DNA of 64,000 nucleotides from the NCBI GenBank assembly GCA_023258975.1, contig JAHFRD010000009.1:1-64000 (forward strand), read 5' to 3'. Below, piece after piece: positions 27,126-37,855 of this stretch; the stretch's first letter is position 1; every line of letters begins with the position of its first letter. Both the position numbers and the translations under genes were made by a program. Origin of the DNA: Hydrogenophilales bacterium (GTDB lineage Bacteria; Pseudomonadota; Gammaproteobacteria; Burkholderiales; Thiobacillaceae). The notes below the pieces were generated by a model that searched no databases, was not told the DNA's origin, and worked only from the letters and a program-made list of their open reading frames with translations.

Positions 27126-27194
27126 GTGGCGCTGGCGTCTCGCCGGCCAGTTCTTCCAACCAGAAGAACGAGCCGGCGAGACGCCGGCGCTTAC
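27126..27194. repeat. GTAGCGCCGGC-family hairpin between convergent genes
   Basis: Arms of about 30 bases (GTGGCGCTGGCGTCTCGCCGG and the complement of GTAAGCGCCGGCGTCTCGCC) form an almost perfect inverted repeat. It abuts the stop codon of the cytochrome gene at 27196 and may act as a two-way terminator. Confidence 0.8.
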
Positions 27195-27195
27195 A

Positions 27196-27699
27196 TCAAG
27201 GCTCCAGGGAGCGCCGCTCGATGTCGTGCCAGACGGCGTAGACGCCATCCGACCAGAGCGACTTGATGTAAACGATCACATCGTCGATCCGGGCGTCCGT
27301 GAGGGCGTCCTTCCACGCCGGCATGTTGCCGGTGCCGCCCGGGCTGCCGTACTTGATGACCCGATGCAGCAACTGCGTGGGGTGGTGCCAGGCGTGGGCG
27401 GAATCGTTCAGCGGCGGCGGCGGGTATTTGCCATCCGGCCCCTTCACCCGCCAGTCGCCGGCCTGACCCCGGCCCTCGGGGCCATGACAGGCCTGGCAAT
27501 ACTGTTGATATGTGGCCTTGCCCCGGGCCACCTGGGCCGAGTCGAACTGGCGCGCGACCTTGGGGGGCGGCCAGTTGCCGGCCAGGGAGGGTGGCGCGGC
27601 CGGCGCTGCGGCTACCGGGAGCTTCGATTCACTCGCCGTCTGCTGGCCGCAGGCGCTCAGGGAGAGCAGTAGCAGCGTGGTTGGCAGGAACTTCGGCAT
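27196..27699 (-). CDS. Lipoprotein cytochrome c
   Basis: 167-residue protein with lipobox LSLSAC and a heme motif CQACH near residue 68 in YQQYCQACHGPEGRGQAGDW. The Met ligand is likely in TGNMPAW. It is a monoheme class I cytochrome anchored in the membrane. It ends a leftward set of copper/metal genes, though 53 bases separate it from the DUF302 gene, so it may also serve respiration independently. Confidence 0.85.
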   Translation of the reverse strand: MPKFLPTTLLLLSLSACGQQTASESKLPVAAAPAAPPSLAGNWPPPKVARQFDSAQVARGKATYQQYCQACHGPEGRGQAGDWRVKGPDGKYPPPPLNDSAHAWHHPTQLLHRVIKYGSPGGTGNMPAWKDALTDARIDDVIVYIKSLWSDGVYAVWHDIERRSLEP

Positions 27700-27751
27700 G
27701 ACGCTGTTTTCTCCATTCCGCGTGAAATCCAGGGCGCGCCGAGGATGGTGC

Positions 27752-28138
27752 TTACGCCTTGAGGCTGTCCCGGACGCGTTCCAGACGAGAGCGCACTTCC
27801 TGGCCCAGTTCATGGATCTCCGGCCTGTCCACCAGTCGCAGTACCGCCGCCGGGTCCATGAAGGCGACGGTGACGCCGCCATCCCCCTCGCGCACCACGA
27901 CATTGCAGGGGAGGAGCAATCCGATGTCCGGTTCGGCGGTGATGGCCTGGTGGGCCAGCGGTGGGTTGCAGGCGCCCAGGATGCGATAGGCGCGTCCCTC
28001 CACACCCAACTTGGCCTTCAGGGTGGCCTGGACGTCGATGTCGGTGAGGATGCCGAATCCTTCCGACCTGAGCGCCTCGGTCACCCGCTGAACCGCCGTG
28101 TCGAAGGGGATGTCCAGCGTGATCGAAAATCCATACAT
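27752..28138 (-). CDS. DUF302 family protein
   Basis: 128-residue soluble protein matching DUF302: [44 protein letters not shown], and [22 protein letters not shown]. The Cys of CNPP and of LPCNV are the family's conserved pair. Its function is unknown; it is often found beside copper and sulfur genes. AGGAG precedes the ATG at 28138. Confidence 0.88.
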   Translation of the reverse strand: MYGFSITLDIPFDTAVQRVTEALRSEGFGILTDIDVQATLKAKLGVEGRAYRILGACNPPLAHQAITAEPDIGLLLPCNVVVREGDGGVTVAFMDPAAVLRLVDRPEIHELGQEVRSRLERVRDSLKA

Positions 28139-28209
28139 GGTGTGCTCCTGGCTGTTTGAAACATGAGGAATCGGCGTGGCGGGCCGCTCCCGGTAGTGGA
28201 TCATCGGCC

Positions 28210-28431
28210 TCAGCCCTCAAGGTCGGCGCGACGTTTCTGGTACTCCTCGCGCTCAATCTCGCCACGGGCGTAGCGTGCTTCCAGAATTTCCAGGGCGGTT
28301 TTTTCCCGGCGTTCATCCCTGCCGCCGGAGTAACGGCGGAACAACAGAACAAGCAGAACAAGCGGCACGATCCAGACCAGGATCATGCCAAAGCCGCCCA
28401 GACCCATTCCGAAATGGTCAACTCCGTACAT
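28210..28431 (-). CDS. SHOCT-domain membrane protein
   Basis: 73-residue protein with one membrane helix (about residues 12-32) followed by a short C-terminal SHOCT domain ([27 protein letters not shown]). These small proteins commonly accompany copper or stress genes and may aid oligomerisation. The function is not established. Confidence 0.8.
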   Translation of the reverse strand: MYGVDHFGMGLGGFGMILVWIVPLVLLVLLFRRYSGGRDERREKTALEILEARYARGEIEREEYQKRRADLEG

Positions 28432-28474
28432 GGTGTGATCTCCTGTCTGGTTTCAATTCCGCTCGTCAGCGGCC

Positions 28475-29239
28475 TTATTTTCCCGGCATGCCCGTACCGC
28501 CACCCATACCGCCGCCCATGCCCGGGCCCATACGCATCTGCATCATTTCCATGCGCTTTTCCATCATTTCCATGCGTCTGCCCATCATGTCATCCTGACC
28601 AGCCATGCCCATGCCCATGCCGCCACCCATGCGCTGCATCATCATCTGCATCATGTCCATGCGCTTTTCCATCATGTCCATGCGCCTGGCGGTCAGGTCG
28701 TCCTGGCCAGCCATGCCCTGACCCATCATGCCCATCATGCCCATGCCGCCTTTGCCACCCATCATGCCCTTGCCGCATTTATCACCCATCATGCCCATGC
28801 CACCCTGCATGCCCTGACCGGACATGCCCATGTCCATGCCCCCCATGCCTCCCTTGCCCATCTTGCAATCCTTGCCCTTCTGGCCCTGGCCCATCATGCC
28901 TTTCATCATTCCCGATCCCATCATGCCGCCACCTTGCATCTGGCCGGGGCCCATGCCTTGCATCATGGCCTCCACGTCTTTCAACTGGGCATCCATCAAC
29001 TTCATGCGCTTGTCGGCATCCTGGGTGGAGCGCATTTCCAGCATGCGCGCCTGCATGGTCTGCATTCGATCCGCCGCTGCGGGCGTGGCGGTTTCGGCGG
29101 CGGCCGCCGCCACTGGGGCCGCATCGGGATGATGTCCACTATGTTCGTCCTTGGCCGCGTCAGCGGCCAACAGGGCGGTCGGCATGGAAAGGGCGCCGGC
29201 CAGGGCCAGCATCAGGGTGGTGCGTTGCATGGTTTTCAT
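28475..29239 (-). CDS. Met-rich periplasmic protein, likely copper-binding
   Basis: 254-residue exported protein with a signal peptide (MPTALLAADA). From about residue 90 on it is extremely rich in Met and Gly (GMMGSGMMKGMMG, MEKRMDMMQMMMQRM) with two near-repeats of a RRMxMMEKRMxMM helix. Met clusters favour Cu(I) or Ag(I) binding, and the neighbours are CusF-like, DUF411 and a multicopper oxidase. This suggests periplasmic copper buffering; it is an inference from composition and context. Confidence 0.75.
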   Translation of the reverse strand: MKTMQRTTLMLALAGALSMPTALLAADAAKDEHSGHHPDAAPVAAAAAETATPAAADRMQTMQARMLEMRSTQDADKRMKLMDAQLKDVEAMMQGMGPGQMQGGGMMGSGMMKGMMGQGQKGKDCKMGKGGMGGMDMGMSGQGMQGGMGMMGDKCGKGMMGGKGGMGMMGMMGQGMAGQDDLTARRMDMMEKRMDMMQMMMQRMGGGMGMGMAGQDDMMGRRMEMMEKRMEMMQMRMGPGMGGGMGGGTGMPGK

Positions 29240-29261
29240 GAAAATCTCCTTACGTGGTGGG

Positions 29262-29627
29262 TCATTGAACAACTTCGATTTGAGTGACGGTCAGCTTGCC
29301 GTTCACCTGATCGGCGCGGAAGCGAACGTTGTCGCCAAGCTTCACCCGGTCGAGGAAGGCGGGGTCTGTGACCCGGAAGATCATGGTCATGGCGGGCATG
29401 TCCAGATTTTCCAGGGGGCCGTGGCGCAGAGTCATCTTGCCCTGGGCCTTGTCGATCTTTCTCACCATGCCTTCGGAAAGTGGAAAGGACATGGCGCCGT
29501 GGTCCATGCCGGGCCGATCCATTCCGGCGTGGGTCATGTTCATGCCGGCATGCCCGGAGGAATTGTCGGCCCAGGCAGGCAGGCTCATGGCGAGGCTCAG
29601 GATCAGGGCGGGGAAGGTTCGTTTCAT
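29262..29627 (-). CDS. CusF-like periplasmic copper-binding protein
   Basis: 121-residue secreted protein with a signal peptide (SLPAWA), a His/Met-rich segment (GHAGMNMTHAGMDRPGMDHG) and a CusF-type barrel (GMVRKIDKAQGKMTLRHGPLENLDMPAMTMIFRV). The Trp/His/Met copper site of CusF is only partly evident. It should carry Cu(I) in the periplasm. It is 14 bases downstream of the DUF411 gene. Confidence 0.85.
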   Translation of the reverse strand: MKRTFPALILSLAMSLPAWADNSSGHAGMNMTHAGMDRPGMDHGAMSFPLSEGMVRKIDKAQGKMTLRHGPLENLDMPAMTMIFRVTDPAFLDRVKLGDNVRFRADQVNGKLTVTQIEVVQ

Positions 29628-29640
29628 GTGGAAACTCCTT

Positions 29641-30075
29641 TCAGTAGCTTGCGTAGATTTGAGTCGATCCGTCCCGGTTGACGAGCAGGACGTCGTAATG
29701 TTCCCGGTAATTGCCCATCTCCATGCCGGGGGAACCCAAGGGCATGGCGGGCACCACCAGGCCACGGGCATTGGGCTTCTCTTTCAGCAGGCGCTTGATT
29801 TCCCTGGCTGGCACATGGCCTTCCACCAGGTAGCCGTTGACCTCGGCGGTGTGGCACAAGCCCTGCCCGGGTGGCACACCCAAGCGGTATTTGTGTTGCG
29901 CCACATCATCGGTGTTGTGGGCGCGCACCGTGAAGCCGTTGGCTTGCATGTGCTCGACCCACTGGCCGCAACAGCCACAGGACGGGCTCTTGTAGACATC
30001 CATCACGGGCTGACCGGCCCAAACCGGGGTGGAGAGCGCGGCGGCGAGGATCAACGCGGGAAACTGGATTTTCAT
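29641..30075 (-). CDS. DUF411 metal-binding protein
   Basis: 144-residue exported protein (signal ending STPVWAG) with the DUF411 signature SPSCGCCGQW near residue 30 and GLCHTAEVNGYLVEGHVPAREIKRLL. These proteins occur in copper-resistance operons and probably bind metal through the CxCC group. A strong AGGAGG lies before the ATG. Confidence 0.9.
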   Translation of the reverse strand: MKIQFPALILAAALSTPVWAGQPVMDVYKSPSCGCCGQWVEHMQANGFTVRAHNTDDVAQHKYRLGVPPGQGLCHTAEVNGYLVEGHVPAREIKRLLKEKPNARGLVVPAMPLGSPGMEMGNYREHYDVLLVNRDGSTQIYASY

Positions 30076-30285
30076 CGGATTCCTCCTGCAATTCGGATCA
30101 AGTATGGCAAGCGGCGACTGTCGCCAGCCTGACCGGACGATGACAATTCCGTCATGTCCGGGAGTGCGCGCCGGGCAAAGGGGTAGGCCAGGTCGGCGCA
30201 CGGTTGGAGCGGTGGGCAGCGATAAAGCCGCAATCCGCCCCACGCTGCTGCTCCCGTCGCCCCCTGGCATGTCGCGCGTGGCCAG

Positions 30286-31656
30286 TCATGGATGTTGCAT
30301 GTGGCCGGAAGGTTTCACCGCCGTCATCGTGTGTTCATCGGCGGCCGGCCCGGCCTGGCGTTCCGCCGGCAACGGCTCGCCGGTCCATTCCCGGGCCACC
30401 GTGCCCTCGGGGTGCGGATACCAGCCCGGATCGCTGTAGTCGCCGGGTTTCACGTCGTCATGCACCTTCACCACGGTGAACATGCCGCCCATTTCCACCG
30501 GGCCGAACGGCCCCCGTCCGGTCATCATGGGCAGGGTGCTGTCGGGCAGCGGCATTTCCATGTCGCCCATATCCGCCATGCCGGTGGAGCCCATTTCCAT
30601 GTAATCCGGTAGCAGTTTGCCGATCTTCTTGCTGATGTCGCGCTGCTTCACGCCGATCATGGTCGGCACGTCATGGCCCATCGCGTTCATGGTGTGGTGC
30701 GACTTGTGGCAGTGGAAAGCCCAGTCGCCGGGATTGGTGGCATCGAACTCGAAGGCGCGCATCTGGCCGACGGCCACGTCCGTGGTCACCTCCGGCCAGC
30801 GCGCGGATTTCGGCACCCAGCCGCCATCGGTGCCGGTCACCTCGAAATCGACGCCGTGCAGATGCAGCGGATGGTTGGTCATGGTCAGGTTGCCGGAGCG
30901 GATGCGCACCCGATCGCCGGTGCGGCAGACCAGTGGGTCGATGCCGGGAAACACGCGGCTGTTCCAGCACCACAGGTTGAAGTCGAGCATGGTGTTGATC
31001 TTGGGCGTGGCGGTGCCGGGTTCGATGTCGAAGGCATTGAGCAGGAACACGAAATCGCGATCCACGCGCATGAATTCCGGATCCTTGGGGTGGACGATCA
31101 GCATGCCCATCATGCCCATCGCCATCTGCACCATCTCGTCAGCGTGCGGGTGGTACATGAAGGTGCCGGGTTTGTTCAGGGTGAATTCGTAGACGAAGGT
31201 CTTGCCCGGCTTGATCTGCGGCTGGGTCAGGCCGCCGACGCCATCCATGCCGTTGGGCAACACGATGCCGTGCCAGTGTACGGCGGTGTGCTCCGGCAGC
31301 TTGTTGGTGACGAAGATGCGTACCCGGTCGCCTTCCACGCATTCGATGGTGGGGCCGGGGCTGGAGCCGTTGTAGCCCCACAGATTGGCGGTCATGCCCG
31401 GCGCCAGTTCGCGCACCACCGGCTCGGCGATCAGGTGGAATTCCTTGACCCCGTCCTTCATGCGCCAGGGCAGCGACCAGCCGTTGAGCGTCACCACCGG
31501 GTTGTAGGGCCGGCCCTCCCTGGGATGCAGGGGCGGCTGCGTGGCCGGGTTGGTGAAGATGGCGGCCTCGGGCAGGCTGGCGGCCCCGGCCTTGCTGACC
31601 AGTCCGGCACCCAGTACTGCGGCGCCGGAGTTACGCAGAAATTGTCGGCGATCCAT
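30286..31656 (-). CDS. Multicopper oxidase with Tat signal
   Basis: 456-residue periplasmic enzyme. The N-terminus MDRRQFLRNSGAAVLGAGL has a twin-arginine signal. Copper ligand motifs are AVHWHG, MYHPHADE, NHPLHLHG and FHCHKSHHTMNAM, covering the type 1, 2 and 3 sites. It is close to the CopA/CueO-like oxidases that oxidise Cu(I) to Cu(II). The C-terminal 100 residues are Met/Asp-rich (MADMGDMEMPLPD) and may bind extra copper. It is 15 bases downstream of the TolC-like gene. Confidence 0.92.
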   Translation of the reverse strand: MDRRQFLRNSGAAVLGAGLVSKAGAASLPEAAIFTNPATQPPLHPREGRPYNPVVTLNGWSLPWRMKDGVKEFHLIAEPVVRELAPGMTANLWGYNGSSPGPTIECVEGDRVRIFVTNKLPEHTAVHWHGIVLPNGMDGVGGLTQPQIKPGKTFVYEFTLNKPGTFMYHPHADEMVQMAMGMMGMLIVHPKDPEFMRVDRDFVFLLNAFDIEPGTATPKINTMLDFNLWCWNSRVFPGIDPLVCRTGDRVRIRSGNLTMTNHPLHLHGVDFEVTGTDGGWVPKSARWPEVTTDVAVGQMRAFEFDATNPGDWAFHCHKSHHTMNAMGHDVPTMIGVKQRDISKKIGKLLPDYMEMGSTGMADMGDMEMPLPDSTLPMMTGRGPFGPVEMGGMFTVVKVHDDVKPGDYSDPGWYPHPEGTVAREWTGEPLPAERQAGPAADEHTMTAVKPSGHMQHP

Positions 31657-31671
31657 AGTGAGTCTCTCCTC

Positions 31672-33069
31672 TTAGTGGCCGGCGCCGGCATCGCCGGACG
31701 GACCCGTTGTGGCGGCCAGGCTCATCGCGCCGGCGCCCTCGCCGTTCTGGCTCATTTGCAGATTGCTTTCCGCGACCCAGAAATCCTTCTGGGCCTGGAT
31801 CGCGGCGTTAACGCCGGCGATTTGCTGGCGGGCGTCGGCCAGGACATCCCAGACGCCAATCAGCATGCCGTTGTAGCGCAGCATGGTTTCCTCGGAGATG
31901 CTCTTGCGCAGCGGCACGATTTCATCCCGGTAGCGCCGCGCCAGATCGAAAGCCGCGCGGTAGGTGGCATAGCTGTCGTTCACTTCCGATTCCGCGTTGA
32001 CGGCGGTCTCGGCCACCCGGTGCAGGGCCTGGGCGTAGAGCGCCTCGGCCTTGGCGGTGCGCGCGTCGCCCGAGTCGAATATGGGCAAGACCAGTTCGAT
32101 CTCGTAACCGCGCAGGTGCGGGCCGCCGCTGGCGCTCTTGTTCAGATAGCTGGCATCCAGCACGTTGACGAAACGGGTCGCCTTGGTGAGGCCGAGGCTC
32201 TTGGCCAGTCCATCGGTTTCCAGCCTGGCCATGCGCAAATCCAGGCGGCTTTCCAGGGCCTTCTGAACGATGTCCCGCTCCGGCAGCAGGCTGGCGGGCA
32301 GGTTGGGCAGGCGATCCGGCAAGGTGAATTTGCGTTGCGCGCCGGAAAGCCCCAACTGCCGGATCAGACGCTCGCGCGCGTTGGCATCGTTCCGCCGGGC
32401 GCGCGCCGACTCGGCACCCATCTCGGCGTGGAACAACTGCTCACGCTGCTGGCGTAGCCGGCTGAAATTGCCCGCGTCCGCCATCCGCTTCGCCAGTTCG
32501 GCGGCGGCCTCGGCGGCGCTACCGGCCTGTTCCTGGTATTTCGTGGCCTGGCGCGCCGCCACCGCCGAAAAGTAGGCCTGGCGCGCGGTTTGCGCGAGAC
32601 GCAGCACCTCGCCGGCCACGGCGAGCTGCGTGGTCTCGAAGTGGCGCCGCTCGATCCCGCTGCGGGTGGACAGGGTGAACAGGCCCATCAGGTCGAACAA
32701 AAACTTCCGCTCGAATTCCACATCGCCGCCCCCCGCCAGCCGGGTAAAGCTGAAGCCGGGATTGCGCAAGCGGCCGGCCTGAACGAGATCGGCCTCGGCG
32801 ATGCCCAGTTCCGCCAGGCTGGCCTGCAGGCCGCGATTGTTCAGGATGGCGATCCTGACCACGCTGTCCGCGTTCAGGGGCTCGCCCAACAGGCGTTTCA
32901 CCTCGTCCGCGACTTGTTCCGTGCGGGTGACCTCGGGGGTGATCGCCATGCGCTCCCGGGTGATCTCCGTGACCTTGTCCAGGCCGCCGTCCGGACTGAA
33001 GGTGGCGCACCCCCCGAGAACGGAAACGCCCAGCAACAGCGCGGGCAGTTTGAGTGGTTGAACGGACAT
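31672..33069 (-). CDS. TolC-family outer-membrane lipoprotein
   Basis: 465-residue protein with lipobox SVLGGC and two copies of the long helical outer-membrane efflux domain (for example NNRGLQASLAELGIAEADLVQAGRLRNPGFSF and AESEVNDSYATYRAAFDLARRYRDEIVPLRKSISEE). Such proteins normally serve tripartite pumps, yet no RND pump or adaptor gene lies beside it, so the partner is elsewhere or the protein has another role. It is the first gene of the leftward copper operon and diverges from copRS. Confidence 0.88.
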   Translation of the reverse strand: MSVQPLKLPALLLGVSVLGGCATFSPDGGLDKVTEITRERMAITPEVTRTEQVADEVKRLLGEPLNADSVVRIAILNNRGLQASLAELGIAEADLVQAGRLRNPGFSFTRLAGGGDVEFERKFLFDLMGLFTLSTRSGIERRHFETTQLAVAGEVLRLAQTARQAYFSAVAARQATKYQEQAGSAAEAAAELAKRMADAGNFSRLRQQREQLFHAEMGAESARARRNDANARERLIRQLGLSGAQRKFTLPDRLPNLPASLLPERDIVQKALESRLDLRMARLETDGLAKSLGLTKATRFVNVLDASYLNKSASGGPHLRGYEIELVLPIFDSGDARTAKAEALYAQALHRVAETAVNAESEVNDSYATYRAAFDLARRYRDEIVPLRKSISEETMLRYNGMLIGVWDVLADARQQIAGVNAAIQAQKDFWVAESNLQMSQNGEGAGAMSLAATTGPSGDAGAGH

Positions 33070-33208
33070 TGCAATCCTCCTTTTCAGGCGCGGCAAGCGC
33101 GCGCCGAGGCCCCGAATACTGCCCGACACGCGCGGACGCCAAGCTGACGTGGAGATTACAAAGCCGTCATGTTTGAGCGCGCCGACTGTGGCAGCATGGC
33201 GCGTGCTT

Positions 33209-33246
33209 GTAGCGCCGGCTTCCAGCCGGCTGGAAACCGGCGCTAC
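33209..33246. repeat. GTAGCGCCGGC-family palindrome upstream of copR
   Basis: GTAGCGCCGGCTTCCAGCC at one end and its near complement ending in GCGCTAC form a compact hairpin in the divergent region between the TolC-like gene and copR, 23 bases before the copR start. Confidence 0.8.
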
Positions 33247-33269
33247 AAAGGTCAACCGAGGTTTGCCAG

Positions 33270-33962
33270 ATGAAAATCCTCATCGTCGAAGATGAGCCCA
33301 AGACGGGCGATTACCTGAAGCAGGGCCTCGGCGAGGCCGGCTTTGTCACCGATCTGGCCCGCGACGGCTGGGAAGGGCTGGAACTGGCCAGGGATGGGCA
33401 GTACGACCTGTTGATCCTGGATGTGATGCTGCCCGGCCTGTCCGGCTGGCAAGTGCTGGAAGGTGTGCGGCGGGCCAATCTGAAACTGCCGGTTCTGTTT
33501 CTATCCGCCCGCGACCAGGTGGAAGACCGGGTCAAGGGGCTGGAAATGGGCGCCGACGATTATCTGGTCAAGCCTTTCGCCTTCACCGAACTTCTCGCCC
33601 GTGTACGCAACCTGGCGCGGCGTGGCCACGGCGCCCTGGAGTCCGGCCTGCTCCAGGTGGCCGATCTGGAACTTGACTTGTTGCGCCGCCGGGTTGCTCG
33701 CGGTGGTCATCGCATCGACCTCACCGCCAAGGAATTCGCCCTGCTGGAGCTGTTCATGCGCCGTCATGGCGAGGTGCTGCCGCGTTCCCTGATCGCCTCC
33801 CAGGTCTGGGACATGAATTTCGATTCCGACACCAATGTCATCGACGTGGCGGTGCGCCGGCTGCGCCTCAAGATCGACGAGGGGCACAGCCTCAAGCTCA
33901 TCCATACCGTGCGTGGCATGGGCTACGTGCTGGAAGTGGCCAGAGAGGGCCGGACGCCGTGA
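33270..33962 (+). CDS. copR: Heavy-metal response regulator (CopR/CusR type)
   Basis: 230-residue OmpR-type regulator. The receiver domain has acidic DE at residues 8-9, phospho-Asp in LILDVMLPG at about 51, and Lys in LVKPFAF. The C-terminal winged helix ends in [16 protein letters not shown]. It overlaps the sensor gene by four bases (GTGA). It probably activates the divergent copper operon. The metal is inferred from neighbours and family. Confidence 0.92.
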   Translation: MKILIVEDEPKTGDYLKQGLGEAGFVTDLARDGWEGLELARDGQYDLLILDVMLPGLSGWQVLEGVRRANLKLPVLFLSARDQVEDRVKGLEMGADDYLVKPFAFTELLARVRNLARRGHGALESGLLQVADLELDLLRRRVARGGHRIDLTAKEFALLELFMRRHGEVLPRSLIASQVWDMNFDSDTNVIDVAVRRLRLKIDEGHSLKLIHTVRGMGYVLEVAREGRTP

Positions 33963-35359
33963 AAGCCTTGTCGCTGACCAGCCGGATCAGCCTGCTGTTC
34001 GCGGCCACTGCGGCGGTCGTTCTCCTGGCGACCGGCTATTTCCTGACACGGGCGGTGGAGGCGCATTTCCTGGAAGGCGACCGCCACGAGATCGAGGGCA
34101 AACTGGAACTGATACGCCACCTGCTGCAACGCGTCGACCGACACGAAGCCCTCGACCGGTTGCCCAAGCAACTCGATGACGCCCTGGTCGGCCATCATGG
34201 CCTGTCCGTGGCGGTGGTGGACGCGAGCGGCGGCATCTGGTTCGCCACCTCCGGCGCCGGCTTCCCGCATGCGCTCCTGCCAAGGCGGGATTGCGGCAAG
34301 CCGCCCGACACGGTGACCTGTCTGGATGAAACCCTGCGGCAATGGCGCCAGGACGGGCACGACTACCGAGGCCTGGTGGCGCCGATGCGGACGGGCAATG
34401 GCGAGCATCAGAGTGTCGCGGTGGCGCTGGAGATCGACCACCACGAAGTGTTCATGGCCAGGTTCCGCGAAATGCTGGGCCTGGCCATGGCGCTGGCCGC
34501 GCTGGCCACCGCCAGCCTGGGCTGGATCGCCGCCCGGCGCGGCCTGGCCCCCTTGCGTCGGGTCACGGAACTGGCCGCCGGCACCACCGCCCTGCACTTG
34601 GCAAGCCGCCTGCCGGTGGCCGGCTTGCCCCCGGAACTGCACACCCTGGCGACCACTTTCAACGCCATGCTGGCCCGCCTGGATGATTCCTTTCGGCGCC
34701 TGTCCGAATTCTCCTCGGACATCGCCCACGAACTGCGCACGCCCATCTCCAACCTGCTGACCCAGGCCCAGGTGGCGCTCTCCAGCGCGCGCGGCAATGA
34801 GGAATATCGCGAGATCCTGTATTCGAGCCTGGAGGAGTACGAGCGCATGGCCCAGATGGTGGGCGACATGCTCTATCTGGCCCAGGCCGACAACGGGCTG
34901 CTCAAGCCCACTCAGGCCAGCGTGAATCTGGCCGCCGAGACGCATGACCTGTTCGATTACTTCGAGGCCTGGGCGGAAGAGCGCGGCGTGACCCTGGCGC
35001 AAAGCGGGGAAGCCGTGGCGCCGGGCGACCGATTGATGCTGCGGCGCGCCTTGAGCAACCTCATTTCCAACGCGATCCGCCACACCCCGCGAGGCCAGGG
35101 CGTGCTGGTATCCCTGGAGCGGCGGGCGGATGGCGCCGGGATCACGGTGGAGAACGCGGGGCCCGAGATTCCAGCGGAGCATCTGCCCAGGCTGTTCGAT
35201 CGCTTCTATCGCGTTGACGCATCACGCCAGCGCAAGGGCGACGGAGCGGGGCTGGGGCTCGCGATCGTCAAATCCATCGTGGAAGCGCATGGCGGATCCA
35301 TCACGGCGACTTCCGCCAACGGCAAAACCCGCTTCCGGATTCAACTCCCCTTTTTTTGA
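33959..35359 (+). CDS. copS: Heavy-metal sensor histidine kinase
   Basis: 466-residue membrane kinase with helices near residues 13-32 and 168-188, a periplasmic sensing loop between them, a HAMP region, the phospho-acceptor His in [15 protein letters not shown], the N box NLISNAIRH and the G box GAGLGLAI. It partners the regulator upstream, with translation coupled through the overlapping GTGA. Confidence 0.92.
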   Translation: MKALSLTSRISLLFAATAAVVLLATGYFLTRAVEAHFLEGDRHEIEGKLELIRHLLQRVDRHEALDRLPKQLDDALVGHHGLSVAVVDASGGIWFATSGAGFPHALLPRRDCGKPPDTVTCLDETLRQWRQDGHDYRGLVAPMRTGNGEHQSVAVALEIDHHEVFMARFREMLGLAMALAALATASLGWIAARRGLAPLRRVTELAAGTTALHLASRLPVAGLPPELHTLATTFNAMLARLDDSFRRLSEFSSDIAHELRTPISNLLTQAQVALSSARGNEEYREILYSSLEEYERMAQMVGDMLYLAQADNGLLKPTQASVNLAAETHDLFDYFEAWAEERGVTLAQSGEAVAPGDRLMLRRALSNLISNAIRHTPRGQGVLVSLERRADGAGITVENAGPEIPAEHLPRLFDRFYRVDASRQRKGDGAGLGLAIVKSIVEAHGGSITATSANGKTRFRIQLPFF

Positions 35360-35758
35360 GCCCCCCCTTTTTTTCAGCCCGTATCCCGGGCTTCATCTTG
35401 CCGATGACATGCATTTCGCAGGCGCGGCAATCGAACTTGAGCGTCAGGCGTTCATTGCCATTCACCAGCGTCATCGGCTCGACGCGCACCTGGCCTTGCA
35501 CACCGGTGACGCCCTTGGCCCGTTTCGGGCACAGGCTGAACGAATAGCGCAGGCATATAGAACCTGTTGCATGTCGTTCATGTACCCGGCATTTTGACGC
35601 AGGCAGGTCATGCAGACGATACCTGTTGTTTCGCACAATGCTCTCTCAGGCCGGCTTTACAGTCCTCACCCCAGCGAAGGAAAAAGCGGGTAGTAAAGCA
35701 GGTATCATTCAACTTACTCAGATATTATTATCTTATATATCATAAGGTTAGTTAATAT
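35360..35758. other. Intergenic region before trpG with an AT-rich promoter zone
   Basis: This 399-base gap starts with two similar C-then-T tracts right after the copS stop. A minus-strand open frame (35301-35636) contains a conserved-looking stretch (RLTLKFDCRACEMHVIGK) but has no ribosome site and no family I know, so it may be a gene remnant. The last 60 bases are markedly AT-rich with TATATAT-like -10 candidates and should contain the trpG promoter. Confidence 0.4.
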
Positions 35759-36327
35759 ATGCTGCTCATGATCGACAACTATGATTCCTTTACCTACAAC
35801 CTCGTGCAGTACTTTGGGGAACTGGGCGAGGACGTCCGCGTGCACCGTAATGACGAGATCGACCTCGCCGCCATCGAGGCGATGCGGCCCGACCGGATCG
35901 TCGTCTCGCCCGGCCCCTGCACCCCCAGCGAAGCGGGAATATCGGTTCCGGTGATCGACACCTTCGCCGGACGCATTCCCATCCTCGGCGTCTGTCTCGG
36001 CCATCAGAGCATCGGCCAGGCCTTCGGCGGCAAGATCGTGCATGCCAAACAGCTCATGCACGGCAAGACCTCGCCCATCCACCACGCCGACAAGGGGGTG
36101 TTTCGCGGCCTGCCCAATCCCTTCACCGCGACCCGCTACCACTCGCTGGTGATCGAACGGGAAAGCCTGCCGGACTGCCTGGAGATCACCGCCTGGACCG
36201 ATGACGGCGAAATCATGGGGGTACGCCACAAGACCCTGGCCGTGGAGGGCGTGCAATTCCACCCGGAGTCCATCCTCACCGAACATGGCCACGCGCTGCT
36301 GAAGAACTTCCTCACCGAGACCCGCTG

Positions 36328-36328
<1 letters not shown>
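35759..36328 (+). CDS. trpG: Anthranilate synthase component II (glutamine amidotransferase)
   Basis: 189-residue class I glutamine amidotransferase. It opens with [18 protein letters not shown] and has the nucleophile Cys in GVCLGHQ at about residue 79 and the catalytic His-Glu in FHPES near 169. It supplies ammonia to TrpE for anthranilate, or to PabB for aminodeoxychorismate. The start of trpD overlaps its stop by one base (TGATG). No trpE lies upstream in this window, so the partner is elsewhere. Confidence 0.95.
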
Positions 36329-37335
<1,007 letters not shown>

Positions 37336-37450
37336 GAAGCCCGCTCGCGTGCCGATTGCGGGCCGATTGCGGCGGCAGAGCGGGTGTGGTGGTTGCCGTG
37401 ATCGCGCCACGAGCGGCGCTCCGGCCGGCAAGGCATCCACCCCGGAGGGC

Positions 37451-37472
37451 AAACGGCGGTCAACCGCCGTTT
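37451..37472. repeat. AAACGGCGGT palindrome between convergent genes
   Basis: Ten-base arms AAACGGCGGT / ACCGCCGTTT flank two bases. The core matches the AACCTNGAAACGGC repeat family seen at 3033, 57668 and 57862. It lies 6 bases from the stop of the minus-strand gene and may serve as a terminator. Confidence 0.65.
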
Positions 37473-37478
37473 CCGGCC

Positions 37479-37823
37479 TTAATTCCGCAACAACGTGACC
37501 GTCGCTTCAGCCGTCGCCTTGTCTATATCAAAGCGCGCCTCGCAATACTCGTTGATCTCATCGACGGGGGTCGGGTCATCCGCGCAACTACACCCTGCGA
37601 TGATCCCGGTATAGAAAAGCCCCACCTTCACACGCAGGCAACCCGGCGCGTCGACGGCACTGATGACCATCACGCTCAATTTGTCCGTGTTGGCATGGCT
37701 GCTCCGCGACAAACCCTGCTGCAAAGGCAGGAGATCCGCATCCAGGTGCGCGATCTCCTCCTTCAAGGCCGTATCGAACCCCGAGGTTTGCCAGGCGCTC
37801 AGGGTTTTGCTCAATCGGATCAT
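37479..37823 (-). CDS. Hypothetical protein
   Basis: 114-residue soluble protein without signal peptide. It begins MIRLSKTLSAWQTSGFDTALKEEIAHL and has a Cys pair in GIIAGCSCADDPTP near residue 78 and a further Cys in EINEYCEARF. I do not recognise a family. The mixture of strands and an acidic C-terminal half suggests a small globular fold. It lies 32 bases downstream of a cytochrome c gene on the same strand, so it may share its transcript. Confidence 0.6.
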   Translation of the reverse strand: MIRLSKTLSAWQTSGFDTALKEEIAHLDADLLPLQQGLSRSSHANTDKLSVMVISAVDAPGCLRVKVGLFYTGIIAGCSCADDPTPVDEINEYCEARFDIDKATAEATVTLLRN

Positions 37824-37855
37824 GGGAACCGGGGGCAACGAGCTCGACGGGTCGA

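Noticed and set aside
35301-35636. Minus-strand 111-residue protein overlapping the end of copS
   Set aside because: No ribosome site, overlaps the copS 3' end, and no recognised family; at most a gene remnant.
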